Below are positions 47,101-58,869 of a stretch of 64,000 bases of DNA, piece by piece. Source of the stretch: Litoditis marina (taxonomy: Eukaryota; Nematoda; Chromadorea; Rhabditida; Rhabditidae); contig OZ038434.1 in assembly GCA_964036275.1 (NCBI GenBank), positions 8,203,060 to 8,267,059 on the forward strand. The letters are read 5' to 3'. The first letter of the stretch is position 1; each line of letters starts with the position of its first letter. The notes under the pieces are model-generated. The model was not told the DNA's origin. It worked only from the letters and a program-made list of their open reading frames with translations, and searched no databases. A program made the translations under genes and the position numbers.

Positions 47101-47515
47101 TGAGACCGCCGACAGGCTGAGAAGACAATCTCCGTCTCTCTGACCTGCACACTCTTTCGACGAGGCTGCTACAGAAGTTGCTAGTCAATTATTCGGCTGG
47201 GAATCGTCTGAGGAGTTGTAGTTTCATCCACGCACATAGCAGAGTGCAAATCACAATAATAAAATGGTGGTCAAAGTACAGAGGCAGATTAGGGCAACGC
47301 GTATTCGACACGGGCACAGCATTCTCCGTTTCCACAAGCAATACTTAACGACCTTCATATTTCAAGAACAAAAAAAGTTAATAAATAGAGTAGTTGTTGT
47401 TTAACTACAAATATCATATTTTCAGATGATGCGTCAAGTGGATGGAGACCGAAATAGAAGAGAAAGAAAGGATACAGATCTTAAAAGTGATACTGAAAAA
47501 ACCACCCGAATATGA
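41123..47515 (+). CDS. Rhodopsin-like G-protein-coupled receptor
   Basis: Seen: 10 exons, 362 aa: 41123-41230, 43028-43155, 43768-43899, 44190-44266, 44651-44705, 45014-45115, 45938-46127, 46463-46558, 46908-47018 and 47426-47515 (TGA). TM1 is LYICLGSMLTTTNLLIF. TM2 is LMGMLVLFNSLVGLGFF, followed by an N-glycosylation site (NNITT) and Cys. TM3 ends IAIDRFVAVTRP, a DRF version of the DRY motif. TM6 has VIVVLPYSIVLIAD, and TM7 has LNPTLNVVLYALRHNE. The C-tail is basic. It resembles nematode class-A chemoreceptor or orphan receptors; no ligand can be assigned. The start at 41123 gives a very short N-terminus and sits 6 nt after an AG acceptor (41115-41116). The frame is also open back to 41009, so a longer form is possible. 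An AATAAA signal follows at 47533. Confidence 0.82.
41723..42049. repeat. Long near-perfect inverted repeat in GPCR intron 1
   Basis: Arms of 111 bp (41723-41833 and 41939-42049) match with about one mismatch, around a 105-bp loop. The arms begin TTAGTATAAAAAACGAGTG. The transcript could fold into a long, nearly perfect hairpin. Confidence 0.9.
42224..42296 (-). other. tRNA-like sequence with Pol III A and B boxes
   Basis: On the minus strand an A-box TGGCGGATTGG (42289-42279) is followed by a B-box GGTTCGATTCC (around 42247-42237). The T-stem has a mismatch, and the acceptor stem is unclear, so it is a tRNA relic or SINE-type promoter. It lies in GPCR intron 1. Confidence 0.45.
43416..43536. 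repeat. 121-bp foldback element in a GPCR intron
   Basis: Two arms of about 52 bp, starting GAGGCCGTATGCATGAAA and ending with its complement TTTCATGCATACGGCCTC, with only a few mismatches and one indel. The loop is about 16 bp. It looks like a MITE or foldback element. Confidence 0.85.
44529..44556. repeat. 28-bp perfect palindrome
   Basis: AGTTTAGGTACCCC is followed directly by its exact reverse complement, in a GPCR intron, just upstream of the exon at 44651. Confidence 0.9.
47081..47158. repeat. Hairpin in the last GPCR intron
   Basis: Arms of 25 bp (47081-47105 and 47134-47158) share GAGTGTGCAGGTCA and its complement, with a 28-bp loop. Confidence 0.75.
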
Positions 47516-48461
47516 TTGAAACTTTGATTTTGAATAAATTATTTCCATTGCATACTGTTTATATAGAGAACAACGCCATTTTCTATACTCATAAAACACT
47601 ATTTACATTAACATAACTTGACTGCACATATTTATTGACAAATCCTATTCGTTGAGCAACCTGTAAATCAGAAAAAAAAACATTCTAGAAACAGCAAACA
47701 TCCTAGAACTCAATTTGACTATACACAATACGTGCACTGCCGAAATTACTTCGTAATTGTGACAAGAAGATATGCCAACGTAAAGCTATGCAAAATCCCT
47801 AAACAAATACCGTAGCAATTTTTAGCACATGACAGAAAGGCAATATTTGCAACTAGATAACAACAATAAGATAGAAATCTAACGGATTCTGCATTCACTA
47901 AACTGGCTTACACCTCAGATTAATAAACTTCGACTTATATGAACCAATAAACGTACATAATCAGCTAACCCGTATTCTGGACCAAAAATAACGTGGTTGT
48001 AACCAGATCAGCTGTCTAAATATAACTATTCCAGTAGTTCGACTAGAAAACAAGTTAAAACAGAAACACACAACGGCTTACATCACCAAAGTAAAATATG
48101 AATCAGAATACTGCTACGTAATCAAAGTATCCCTCCTAACGTTGAACAGGAACCTACCACAAGATAACACAGTAATATTTGCCTATTTAATTATTGAGAC
48201 GAATCACCTATTTAGAGTTGAGAAATATGAATTACAGAAGCAGAAGCCTACATTAGATTAGCGAAAGTAACTCGGTGTAATAGATGACCGGGTTAGATGT
48301 TCAGAAAGATGATTTGGTAACAAATAGAGGAAACCTATATGGTTCGAGCGTTTCGCCTAATGAAGAGAACAACTGGGTGCAATTAAAGAAAAATTGCACA
48401 AAAACCACTAAAATGCTACAACGACTATACAGCTAGATAACCACTATGATTATCACCTATA
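47516..48461. other. Convergent intergenic region, GPCR and ADP/ATP carrier
   Basis: About 950 bp between the 3' ends of two convergent genes. AATAAA at 47533-47538 fits the GPCR poly(A) signal, only 18 nt after its stop. No coding exon is seen in the rest. Confidence 0.6.
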
Positions 48462-51400
48462 CTACATATACTTGGCCATCTCATTGTAGAGTGCGAGAAC
48501 TAGAGCGGCGCCCGTACCTCGCATGGCATTCACCATTGCCCCGTGAAACAGTGCACGCCAGCCTTCGTGCTTCAAGATGTACTGAAATAGGTAACTTTAG
48601 CAAGAGAAGCAACATTTTGATTCAGCCATGGGAGTATAGAGCAAATTTAACTTTGTAAGAGGCGCATCAAGCAAAACCTCAGCACATCTGTCTGTTTTTG
48701 ATCTACACACTCCCTCTTATCTGATGGCAAATAATGAATGGCCGCTCGCCCCACATCGCGTGATCGATTAGATCGTCCTCAATACTTGAACGTTGCTGGA
48801 GAAATGAAGACTTTACCTTAGTGCAGTCGATTGTTCCCGTGTAATTGGTCTTGTTCTTTCCAGCAGTCATCATTAGGCGCCTTCTCACCGTATCCAGAGG
48901 GTAGGAAGACATTGCTGCTACAAAAGTGACCACCTGGAAAAACTCAATGTTGTTTATTATACTCCAGATTGAACATAAGAGTTCTAGTAATAGAAAGGCA
49001 TGCTTGTGATGTCATGGGTTTGCACTCAGAACAGCCAATATTACCGTTATGGTCGAAAAATTCATTTGGTTTTTATTCATTTTTCGTTCTCTCTATGTAT
49101 CTCACATGCTTGCATGTAAATAAATCAATCAAAAACTTCAAACATGTCCCAATTAAAGATAACAAATATAAATATCTGGCATGTGATAATTACTGCCTAT
49201 TCAGAATTCACTATTTACGTCGGATTCCTCAAACGAACTACGAACATCCGAGTGAAATATACAATGCACTCAGTTTTGAACTTAATGTTCTTAATCGAGT
49301 TCAAAGTTCAACCAAAAGGGAACACTCAATAGTACCGCCTACCTGTCCAACTGCAAACGCTCTCCAAAAGCTCAACGTTTGTCCATCTTCCGAGCAATAT
49401 GGAAGGGCTGAATCGAACAGGCCGTAATACGCTCCTCGATACAAGACAATGTACTGAAGCGAAGGCAGAAGGCCTCTGGAAAATAACGAATACAGTCAAG
49501 ACACGCCTATTATCTTGGTTTGACGAGTCATTCAGAAAAATATGAAGGGGAACACATGAACTGTAGCACTCTTCAAGGAACTTTCGTACAAGTGGGAACA
49601 ACGTTCTGTTAGCATGTAAGCTTTGTTTGAAAAAAAGACTTTCAATTCTCCGTTTTTTTTTCGATATGCATGTTACTGAGAGAACATTATAATGAGTTTA
49701 CGACGGTGTAGTGAGCGAAAATATCGAAATAATGAAATGTGTCTACTTACTTGTAGAGTCCTACGGCACCGTCATGGCGTACAATTTTCTTCATACAATC
49801 CACCATTCCCCGAAACTCGCGGTCCTATACAAGAGTAACAAATTAATTGAAATTTAATGTGGCGTTTCCAAATGATTCTAACTGCACTCCTTAATTGTAA
49901 GTTCATCTTTACAACATTGCTGAGTCAAAAACAAGTCCAATGATGACGTAATGGAACGACTTATGAAGAAGAGAGAAGAATTAACACTTTTTTACAACTT
50001 TTACTTAGCTTCTCCATTTTGAGTGCCACATCTGATATGGCACGTGCTGGAGCGCACATTAACCAGTTCCATTCAATTTAGTAAAATAACCATGCCAGTC
50101 ATACATAAAATTCATAGTAATGTATCATGCTAGTCCCAAGTTGAACGGAATACCACCGTACCGATTTCCGTCCCGGCTGACCCATGTACATAAAAATGTT
50201 CTATAGGAAGCCCTGTTGAGAATATATTAATAATAGTAATAAACTTACTTTCTTGTCCTTTCCCAAATCTATGGCTAGTCGTGTCCTAACGAAGTCCAAT
50301 GGGTAGATGATCATGAATGTCGCCACTCCAGCTGCGCCACCAGCCACAACATTTCCTGAAAATACGAGGAGAATGAGCTAGTTTATTCATCGCAATACAA
50401 GATAATCCCCAAAAATTCAAAGAGGGTAAGTTGTTAATTCAATGTATAAAAAAGTTTTGACAGTCTTTCTAGAAGTTGTAAAAATAAGTTTAAACTGTTT
50501 CCATACCCACCGAAAAGAAATCTGTAATGCTGTTGCGAGGGATCCACCCCTCGCAAACTCCATTTTTTGAACAAATCCTTGAAGGCGAATCCCAATGATT
50601 CCTATAAAAAGTTCGATGAAATATCAACGATAGAAAGTTCGAAAGTATGGAATGATAATATGCAGAAAGATATCACATAAACGAAGCAAGGTGTTTCAGT
50701 TGTTTTTGTTCTCGCCGAATATCAGCTGCTGGCTTGCTGGGTTCATTTGCCTATAACACTCCTACGCGGGCTAACTTGGCAATAACCGAACTTGAGAAAA
50801 AAGTTCCACTTCTGCGAAAAATGAACGAATTTGGTCTCTTATTTACATGATAAAACATGATATATTTTAAGTAAATCATAAAGGTGTTCATTTGTGAAAT
50901 CAGTCACATCTTTTCAGTAGCGAAAGCGATGTGTGTTACACGGCCAATACAGACTTCACATTGAAGTGAAATACTGAATTGCCAAGTTTGACGTGAACTA
51001 TGTTGTCTGAACATAGGAAGAACGACATCAGCTGGAAATATTGTTCGGATTGGTGTCCAGATTTGAATAGAGTGTACATGGTTGAGTGAAATGGTGAAAA
51101 ACACCTACCTGGCTGCATGCACGTAGAATGTTGACCCAATTTCCTCTCCAGAAGGACAAGAATCCCTGCTCTCGTGGAACTCGAACAAAACAGTCCATCA
51201 TTCCTTTGTACCTATTATCTGCAGCGAGAGTTGTCTGAGCGGTTTGCAACTGGAATTTGAACACAATTCAGATCAACATCTTATCACATAAATACTTACC
51301 ATTAAAAATAGAAGATCTAATAAAAGTAACCGCAAATCCGGAAAAATAGAATTTCATACCTCATTACTTGCAATATAGTCGACGGGAAAGTAAAAAAAAA

Positions 51401-52001
51401 TCCGTTGAGTGTTTGGGCTTTTCGGTTACTGCCCATAAAAGTTGGAAGAAGAAAAAAAGTTGCACGTTATACGGCGAGAAGCGAAAATGATTACTTAACC
51501 TTTAGGTTCAGTTCTGTTACCAAACGAAAAGGATAAAGGAAACTTCACGTAATTTGCAGATTTCTGAATAAAACTGATTAAATGGATGATACCTGTAGAA
51601 TGAGCTTGACGCGTTCCACCGGGGCAATAACCGTCTTCGCCACAGCAGCAGCTGATGCACCCGCAAGGAAATCTTTGGAAAACTTGAGAACATCATCATT
51701 GCCGCCCTGCGGATGAGCTGTAAAAACAATCAGGTAACGTCAAAATAATACGCTAATTCATATCAATCTAGCTCATTTCGCATGCGATGTCCTTATTCCG
51801 ATTGGTAAATCAAACCAAGAGTCCAAGAGAGTATACTTCTCGTGTGAACTTAACTGCCGACATCAAAGTGTGCAGAAGTGCCGAGACAGAAGTGTTGATA
51901 ACAAACTCTGCACTCTGCTTAACCGACTATGAAGCCAAACTTGGAAAAACTGACAAACCTTGAGCGAAAGCACGATTTGTACTTGTATCTTCGTAATCCA
52001 T
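48462..52001 (-). CDS. Mitochondrial ADP/ATP carrier
   Basis: Seen: nine minus-strand exons, 316 aa: 52001-51959, 51717-51593, 51249-51109, 50601-50511, 50355-50249, 49824-49751, 49475-49343, 48933-48817 and 48581-48462 (TAG). It has the three mitochondrial-carrier repeats with P-x-D/E-x-x-K/R motifs: [26 protein letters not shown] and [13 protein letters not shown]. Conserved blocks include [40 protein letters not shown] and [16 protein letters not shown]. Family knowledge: it exchanges ADP for ATP across the inner mitochondrial membrane, and RRRMMM is the nucleotide-carrier signature; here it reads RRRLMM. Length is close to the usual ~300. The start Met follows the family pattern of a short acidic N-terminus. 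The TM5 region ([19 protein letters not shown]) is somewhat diverged, so this may be a diverged paralogue. Confidence 0.92.
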
Positions 52002-53282
52002 AACACAGTTCTTATCACTAGACTATACTGCGCCTTGCGCACAACCGAATGATACTGTTTTCACAGTACAGAACTATCTGAAAAAGATGATAAGGAAAGT
52101 CAAACTACGAATAGAAAAGATCAGCAAGATTTGGGTAATTTGTTTACGTCGGAGAGAGAGAGCGAGAAGAGGGAGAGAGCAGAGACAAAACATAGCTCGG
52201 AGAAACCGAGTGAATGAGAGAGAGAGAGAGAGAGAGAGAGAGTTATGACCGCTGACATGGACAAAAAAGATAAAGAAGAGCACGTAGAAACTCAAGATAT
52301 ATAGAGAGAGAGACATCGGAAAAAGGGAGACGTAGACGAAGATAGAAATATTTTCCGACGAAATTCGTACATTTCAGGCGCCTGGTGGCAAGGGGTACGT
52401 ATACGCAGGAGGTTGTCTTTACAAAACGTCGATATTTTTAAAAGAACGCGACAACCGTGTGCCAACTACAACCCGACAAACCAGTCGGTTACGCGGGTGG
52501 TACTAAATCTGCCATCTATTTTCTCATTGGTAGAGAAAATTATATGGGTTTTTCACGACATACTTTTGAAAGCACGAGAAACAACAAGTAGTGAAAGAAT
52601 TTCAAGGCGGGAGGTGGTCGTCAAGTCCAATATTTTATAAATTGCATATCAGTGTAGCAAATTTTTCCCAGCACAACTACCAAATTTCACAAAGCATTTT
52701 GAAATCAGTCCATTTCATGGAATCGTCCAGTTATAACAATAAGATGCACTCACGATCAGGAATTGTTCGTAGCTCCTCTGTTAAGCGAAATGCTAATCCG
52801 GATCATCCGCTTAGTGACATATCCTCCTTCTGATAAATGCAGACACAAATCTTGACAACGCGAGCAGAAATGGCTGGGATTGATGGATATCGACAGAAAA
52901 TCCGTCATTTCTGGCCCGCTATCAACTCTTTGCGCGCCCCAGCGCTAATCTTCGCGCCTGCCCAGTATTGATTTTGCCAAATTAATCGGCCCCAAATATT
53001 CGATTTGACTACTGTACAGACTTTTTGATCCGATGAACTCTTCAAATAATTGTCCCTGGTGCTGAGAATAACGTAATGGAAGATATCCTGGACAAATGGC
53101 TGGAAATTATCTGAGTTTTATCAATCGCGTTTTTATACTCATCTGCCATAACTCTTTACACCTTTCTCCCTTCAACTTTCGTCCTCTCATTCTCCCTCTC
53201 TCTCTATGTTCTGATACGTTTTTATTAACTGTTTGGATTTCTTCAACATGTTGACAATACTTTTTCCTAAATGCTTGTTCAG
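52002..53282. other. Divergent region between ADP/ATP carrier and nuclear receptor
   Basis: About 1.3 kb between two divergent start codons, so both promoters should be here. It holds GA-rich tracts (52154-52181, 52215-52243 and 52303-52313). I see no coding exon. Confidence 0.55.
52215..52243. repeat. (GA)n microsatellite
   Basis: A run of GA repeats in the 5' flank of the ADP/ATP carrier gene. Confidence 0.85.
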
Positions 53283-56200
53283 ATGATGCATGCGGTAGAA
53301 GACGAGGACGATGTGCAGTTGCATTCCGGAGGTGTGACGTCCGCTCAGAGGACGAGGCAGCGCCAAGAGGCAATGAAGCAGTTCGTTCCTGGTATGTTTC
53401 CTGCATCCGCCGATCGCTTTATCATAAATTTTTCGACATAGTTTCATTCTAACGCCCCTTTCTTTTTCACCCGCGATTCATCCAAAAACTTGGCGAACCG
53501 ATCCCGAAACCTAACCATTCTGACTGCACGAACATCTTGTCAAGCTCTGTTCACGTGACTGGTTCACCATTTCTCAATTATTCAGTTAGAGAAAGAAGCA
53601 CACTGTTTCTAAGTAAATTAAACCCATTACCGCTAGCCATTGTCTTCTTAAATTCCATTGAAAAAGCTTCTCTGGTGTAAAGGCGATAGTCCGATAGTTA
53701 TTGTTTCAGTCTGCTCTTTCATTGTTTACATTGTAGACGTATATTCTTTTCATTACTAAATTAGTTTCTGACTTCCTCTTCAGGTGAGCCATGTGCAGTT
53801 TGTGGTGATGCTGCTTCCGGGGTCCATTATGGAGTGTCCACATGTAATGGCTGCAAAACATTCTTCCGAAGAGTAGTTCTAGAGGTTAGTCTTTATTCTA
53901 TTGCGGTTATCTTGGTTTTTATCATTGTCCAGTTCCGAAATCACAGTGCTTTGTCGAATGTTTCGCCCCATTCCGTCAAACTCAACAGTTCTTAATCAGT
54001 CTTTACTGTGAAAAGTACATCTAACATCATTGATAATGAGAACTACTTCCGTATCATTGATACTTTAGCATCTTGGTTGTGTAAACATTCCAGAAGTATG
54101 CCTTCCATTCCGTTGTTGGGGATGGGGACATGTTGCAATCGTATCAACTGAATCCTTCTGAGTTGTGATAAAGTTAACAGTGCTCACCTTGTTCATAATT
54201 TCAGAACAGAACCTATTCGTGCAAAAATAATGGACACTGTGTGATTGATAAGAATATGCGATGTTCCTGCAGACATTGTCGTTTTAAGAAGTGTATCCTT
54301 GTCGGCATGGACAGAGATGGTGAGTTCATTTCGTCTGTTTTAGTAGGTGCGATGTTTTTTATTATTCCAAAACGGATGGTTTCTAGTGAACAGATTTCGT
54401 GTTCATTCTCTCAGCCAAATGTGGTATCATCAAACCAAATGTAGTTTTGCAAACGTGAATATTGCTGCTGCAGTTCTATCTGTCAGTTTTCATTGTACAT
54501 CTACATAATAATCGCTCATGAAAACGATAGAACTGTAACGTATTTCTCACATCTCACGGTTGCGTTGAGTAGTGCAGGTTGTTCAAACACGCTATCTTTT
54601 ACGCTCAAGCGAATTGAATTAATCGTCGTATCTAAAAATATGGGGAGGATGGAAGGCTCATTCAATCTCATATCACGTTTTTCCAGAGCTCAATATTGAA
54701 CGTCGGCGCAAAAGGAAGGCCACTCGTAAACTGAATGGAGGGGAGGAGATGAATGAAGCGAACGTGGATGATATGCTCATTCTTCTATTGATTGACAAAG
54801 AGAATAGGTTTGATCCATCACACTTTCTTGTTCATTGGACTGCATAGCCCACCGAATGAAGTCGTTCGAATAAAAAGCGGACTCCTAGTTCCCCAGAATC
54901 ATGAAAAAAATGACAATTTGTTGATGCGAAATTATGCTCTCTCACGCATATGAATAGTGCGTGAGGTGAAGGTGCAGTTTCGCGTTTTACTCATAGTATG
55001 TTGAACGCATTCGCTTTAAAGTCGTAGTTTTCAAGCATCCGGTAAAGTTGTCCGAGTGTCAGAAAAACTTGGGAAACGGACAATTTATCGCTAATAGCTG
55101 GAAAAATAGCCAATTTCGGATGCGAAATCATAATGTTTTCACCAATTTCGACTAAAAACGAGTTCTTTTACCAAGGATAAGTACCTTACTGGTGTGTGTT
55201 TTCAGATATCAAGCCTTGTTGACTTCGGCAGCTATGCCCATTCACACATCTCTGCAAGAGGCTCTCACAACTAACAACCCACACGTAGCATTCGATGAGG
55301 CATTCACTAAGGTTGGTCTTTAACATGATACCAAGTAAAACTTTCGTCTCCAACGTTGTAGTGCGGTTTATATAATTATAGGTATGTTACATTTTGTTTC
55401 TTTATATAATGGGATAGGTATGTTATTCTTCGAACCAATTTGTATGGGGTTCAAATAATGAATCTCTGGCACTTCTGAGAAGGGTCAACTCGGCCAACAA
55501 TGGATGCGTCATGCATGTACTTAGTTCTCGTTTCTATTCCTCCTACTTTAGCTTATATTCGATGAATTCTAGTGTTTCGCGCATTTTTCACGTCAAAATA
55601 CAGATTTCAAGTTTCGCTCACGTGATATCTCTTGTTTTTATCTTGGGAGTTTCAGTCTACAGTCTACAGCTGGTACCAGCTGCTAACTGAAAACGCATTT
55701 CATTCAGTTCATAGTTTGGAGGTGTGAATCTTATTAAAAGGCAAAACTTTTCCATTTCAGTCAAGGCTCAACGATCCATTCTATTTTCGTACATATTATT
55801 ATCGTTCTGTATTCTAGTATGCAAATGAGCCTATGCCGCATGGTCAAAAAACGAACTTCTCGTATTGGCGAGCGAAGATTCTCTCTGTACTGGTTGAATG
55901 GGCCAAGTCATTCGAGGTATGTGAACTTCAGTAGCGATTTCATAAAAGGTGAAAGGTGGAACAAGGAGAAAACCGAACTTTCGCGCTTCATTCAACAAAT
56001 TTGAAGTTGATTATGATAATGAGTTTTCTTGAAGCTTGTAACTATACGAAGTTTGAGTTGTGTCTATCCCTGCCCTGTAACTTTTGCAATCTTCTGAACT
56101 TGAAATGTTCAAAACAAGCGAAAGATTAAAGTTCAAGGTGGAACTAGTTCTATTTCCACCGAACTGATTCAGGTATTCACCCGGCTTTCGTTCGAGGATC

Positions 56201-57739
56201 AGGAGCGTCTCGTAGTTCACACGGTGTTCTCCAATCTGGTGCTGGCGGAGGCATTCAATACCCCCGTCAAATACACGGATCGAATAGTCTTCCCGGATGG
56301 ATTGAGCGGGTGAGTATTTGGTATACAGTGGCCATATTGACGAAGATGAACAACCATCTCGAAGTAAGACAGAGTATGAAAATAGTGTGCTAGTGTATGC
56401 AGTGGAAGGGTTCCATGAGTCTTTCGGTTCCATTGTATATGACTTCTGCTTCTTAAGTGTTTCGATCGTAGCATGTCTTTAGTGCGTAGTTATACTGATA
56501 CTAATGCGATGAAATGGTTGTGATCAGTTCCTGGCATTTTCGCTACTAAATTAAGTATAACCAGCTCGAATATCCTCAGCATGACTCTCGAAATTTAGTT
56601 CATTTTCACATCGATATGCATATTGGATGCGTAACACAGTTTGTTGTAGATTCCGAAATCTGTCCGCCAATATTCTGAAAGAGAGGAGTGGTCTGATTCC
56701 CACAGTTGTCGGTGTGATCAACCATATTTTGGTGCCCATACGAAGAATGAAGTTGACCAAGATAGAATATTTGCTGCTACAGGCTATCATTTTCTATGAC
56801 CCAGGTACGAAATCAGTTCTGCTATCGCGTTAAACAGTCTATTTGGCTTTAAATCATTCCTCTTTGTTGGTTTTTTTGTTCAGTTTTGAGTGCCTTTTCG
56901 ATATTTCTGTTGTGAAGTATTCTAAACTGTGAGTTATCAACGAAACAATCAACTTAGAAAACTGTATTTATTGACTTTTCGTTCGTATATCTCAAAAATA
57001 GCAACACGCGTTCTCGGCTCACTGTTTTTTTTTTCAAATATGAATTTTTCAGAGTGTCTGTCTCTTTCCGACTCTGCCGTACAACTGATTGCAGCAAAAA
57101 GACGACGTTTGCTCGAGTCGTTGCGACGTCATTTGGGACAGGTAATCTATTATAATTTATCGATTATTTGAATAAACTTGTAACATTTTTTCTTCAAGAT
57201 ACGTACTCTAAGTTAATCCAACTTTACGTATCAACGATTGGTTTTGTTCACTAAACGTGAGATGCGTGGGAATTTCCAAAATTGCCGTATTTCTCATTGA
57301 ACTTATTCAGAAACTCAACGATCCTGCGGAAGCGGCTGCACGTTTTTCCTCTATCCTCCTACGCATCAGCAATGTTCAGGTAATTCTTCTTATGAATTTG
57401 ATTCAGGAGTAAAAAAGTGGGAAAACTGATATAATATGGACAAGGCAATGTCAGTGCTCTATGATTTTGGCCCCTAGGTTCACACTAGGGTGGTTAATCA
57501 AGTTCAAAATTTCGAATTCAAGCAAAAACTGAATATTCTAGTTTTTTCGAGTCTAGTTTAATAATCTTAGTTCAAACCAACTGCAACTTTATGTGTCGAC
57601 CTTATAATGTAAGTTGTTTCAGAAAGTCGCTGCTTTCAAAAGAGAGACATTGACCACCATTGAGACGTTCGATCTACTGCAGCCCCACCCCTTCACTATG
57701 GAAATATCCAAGAAATACCCAGATGTATCTTTTTTCTAG
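53283..57739 (+). CDS. Nuclear hormone receptor (nematode-type)
   Basis: Seen: 11 exons, 405 aa: 53283-53391, 53784-53884, 54205-54319, 54687-54807, 55206-55311, 55818-55916, 56173-56309, 56650-56804, 57053-57141, 57311-57379 and 57623-57739 (TAG). The first zinc finger is [15 protein letters not shown] with P-box [10 protein letters not shown]. The second is C-x5-C-x9-C-x2-C (CKNNGHC to CRHC), followed by [14 protein letters not shown] basic hinge ([11 protein letters not shown]) leads to a helical ligand-binding domain (about 150-405) with [21 protein letters not shown] and [24 protein letters not shown], ending [15 protein letters not shown]. Family knowledge: a DNA-binding transcription factor; the P-box CNGCKTFF is typical of nematode supplementary receptors, mostly orphans. 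The ATG follows directly after a CAG acceptor (53280-53282). Confidence 0.9.
55032..55203. repeat. MITE-like copy ending at a nuclear-receptor splice acceptor
   Basis: It starts CATCCGGTAAAGTTGTCCGAG and ends ACCTTACTGGTGTGTG, followed at once by TTTTCAG and the exon at 55206. It shares its ends with the copies at 21790 and 23622. Confidence 0.6.
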
Positions 57740-58869
57740 ATTTTTATATCATAGCTTCGTAAAGTGAGTTGATAGTCATTCATATTTTCGATTACCAGAA
57801 GTATTATTAATGTTGAGTGTAAACTCAGATTGATCTCATAACATATCCAAATAGTTGAGTTGGTATAACTTGTGATATTCCATCAACGAAAATTATGTAT
57901 ATAAACTTTTTCATGTTGAGTTTCATCAGATTTTTATTCTTGAATGAAAGTTGTCTTCTCTTGACGCTGGGGAACAGGGTGTGGGCATAGTCATGGATCA
58001 TGGTTTGTCATAGGGTGTATTTGTGTGAAAGTGAGTGAGAGGGGCTTAACAAGCCGTAGTAGTGTTACGAGTGGCACATAAGTTGCAAAGCTTTTTGTAC
58101 ATATGTGCATTTTTAGGAACAATGTTAATTACGACTGTTTAGATCTAGGATCAAATGATCTCTGGCAACATTCAAAACTATGGTAAAACCGGTAGGAAAA
58201 CGAGGATGTGCGTGTATTATCCATGCACTATCATGTATCGTGACGTTTTCGCCGTGACTAAATTGGTTAGAATTATACAACGTTTTCTTCAGAGTTGCCC
58301 CATCTGTCAGTTGTAGGGTGTTTCGTACCAGCCTGTCTCGACCAGACGATCGTTTCTCGCGGTTTTTGATGAGAGAATGTAAAATAATACTTCATGACTA
58401 GTGTCTTATAATATGATTTTATAACTGGTTGAAATTTCATATATGAACTTGAAAAAAGTAGATTTCGAACATGCACAATATTATGAATTATCACAGAAAA
58501 CATTATGCTGTACAATACACCCGGGACCAAGAAATTAGAGAGCATAGAAACAACAGCAGGAATACACGCAACACATTGGGTTCTAAAAACGAATCAGTTG
58601 AGAATAAATCAAATATTGAGGAGAGTTCGACTGTTAACCACACATCATCTCGAATCAGTACTATACTATACTTCAGAAATAGTTAGAACATGTCTCAATA
58701 TGTCAGAGTGTCTGTCCAGGTGAGCTAACTGTACCGTCTCACTATCATCGAGCCAAAACTTTTCAATTATGTATAAGAGTTTTTGTTGATTCATAGTCAC
58801 TTTTGCAAAAACTTTTAACGAAAATAGCGAAGCGGTCCCTTCACACACCACGTCAATTTATCATAACTC
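57740..58869. other. Convergent intergenic region, nuclear receptor and AIG1-like gene
   Basis: About 1.1 kb between two 3' ends. I see no coding exon and no clear repeat. Confidence 0.55.
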
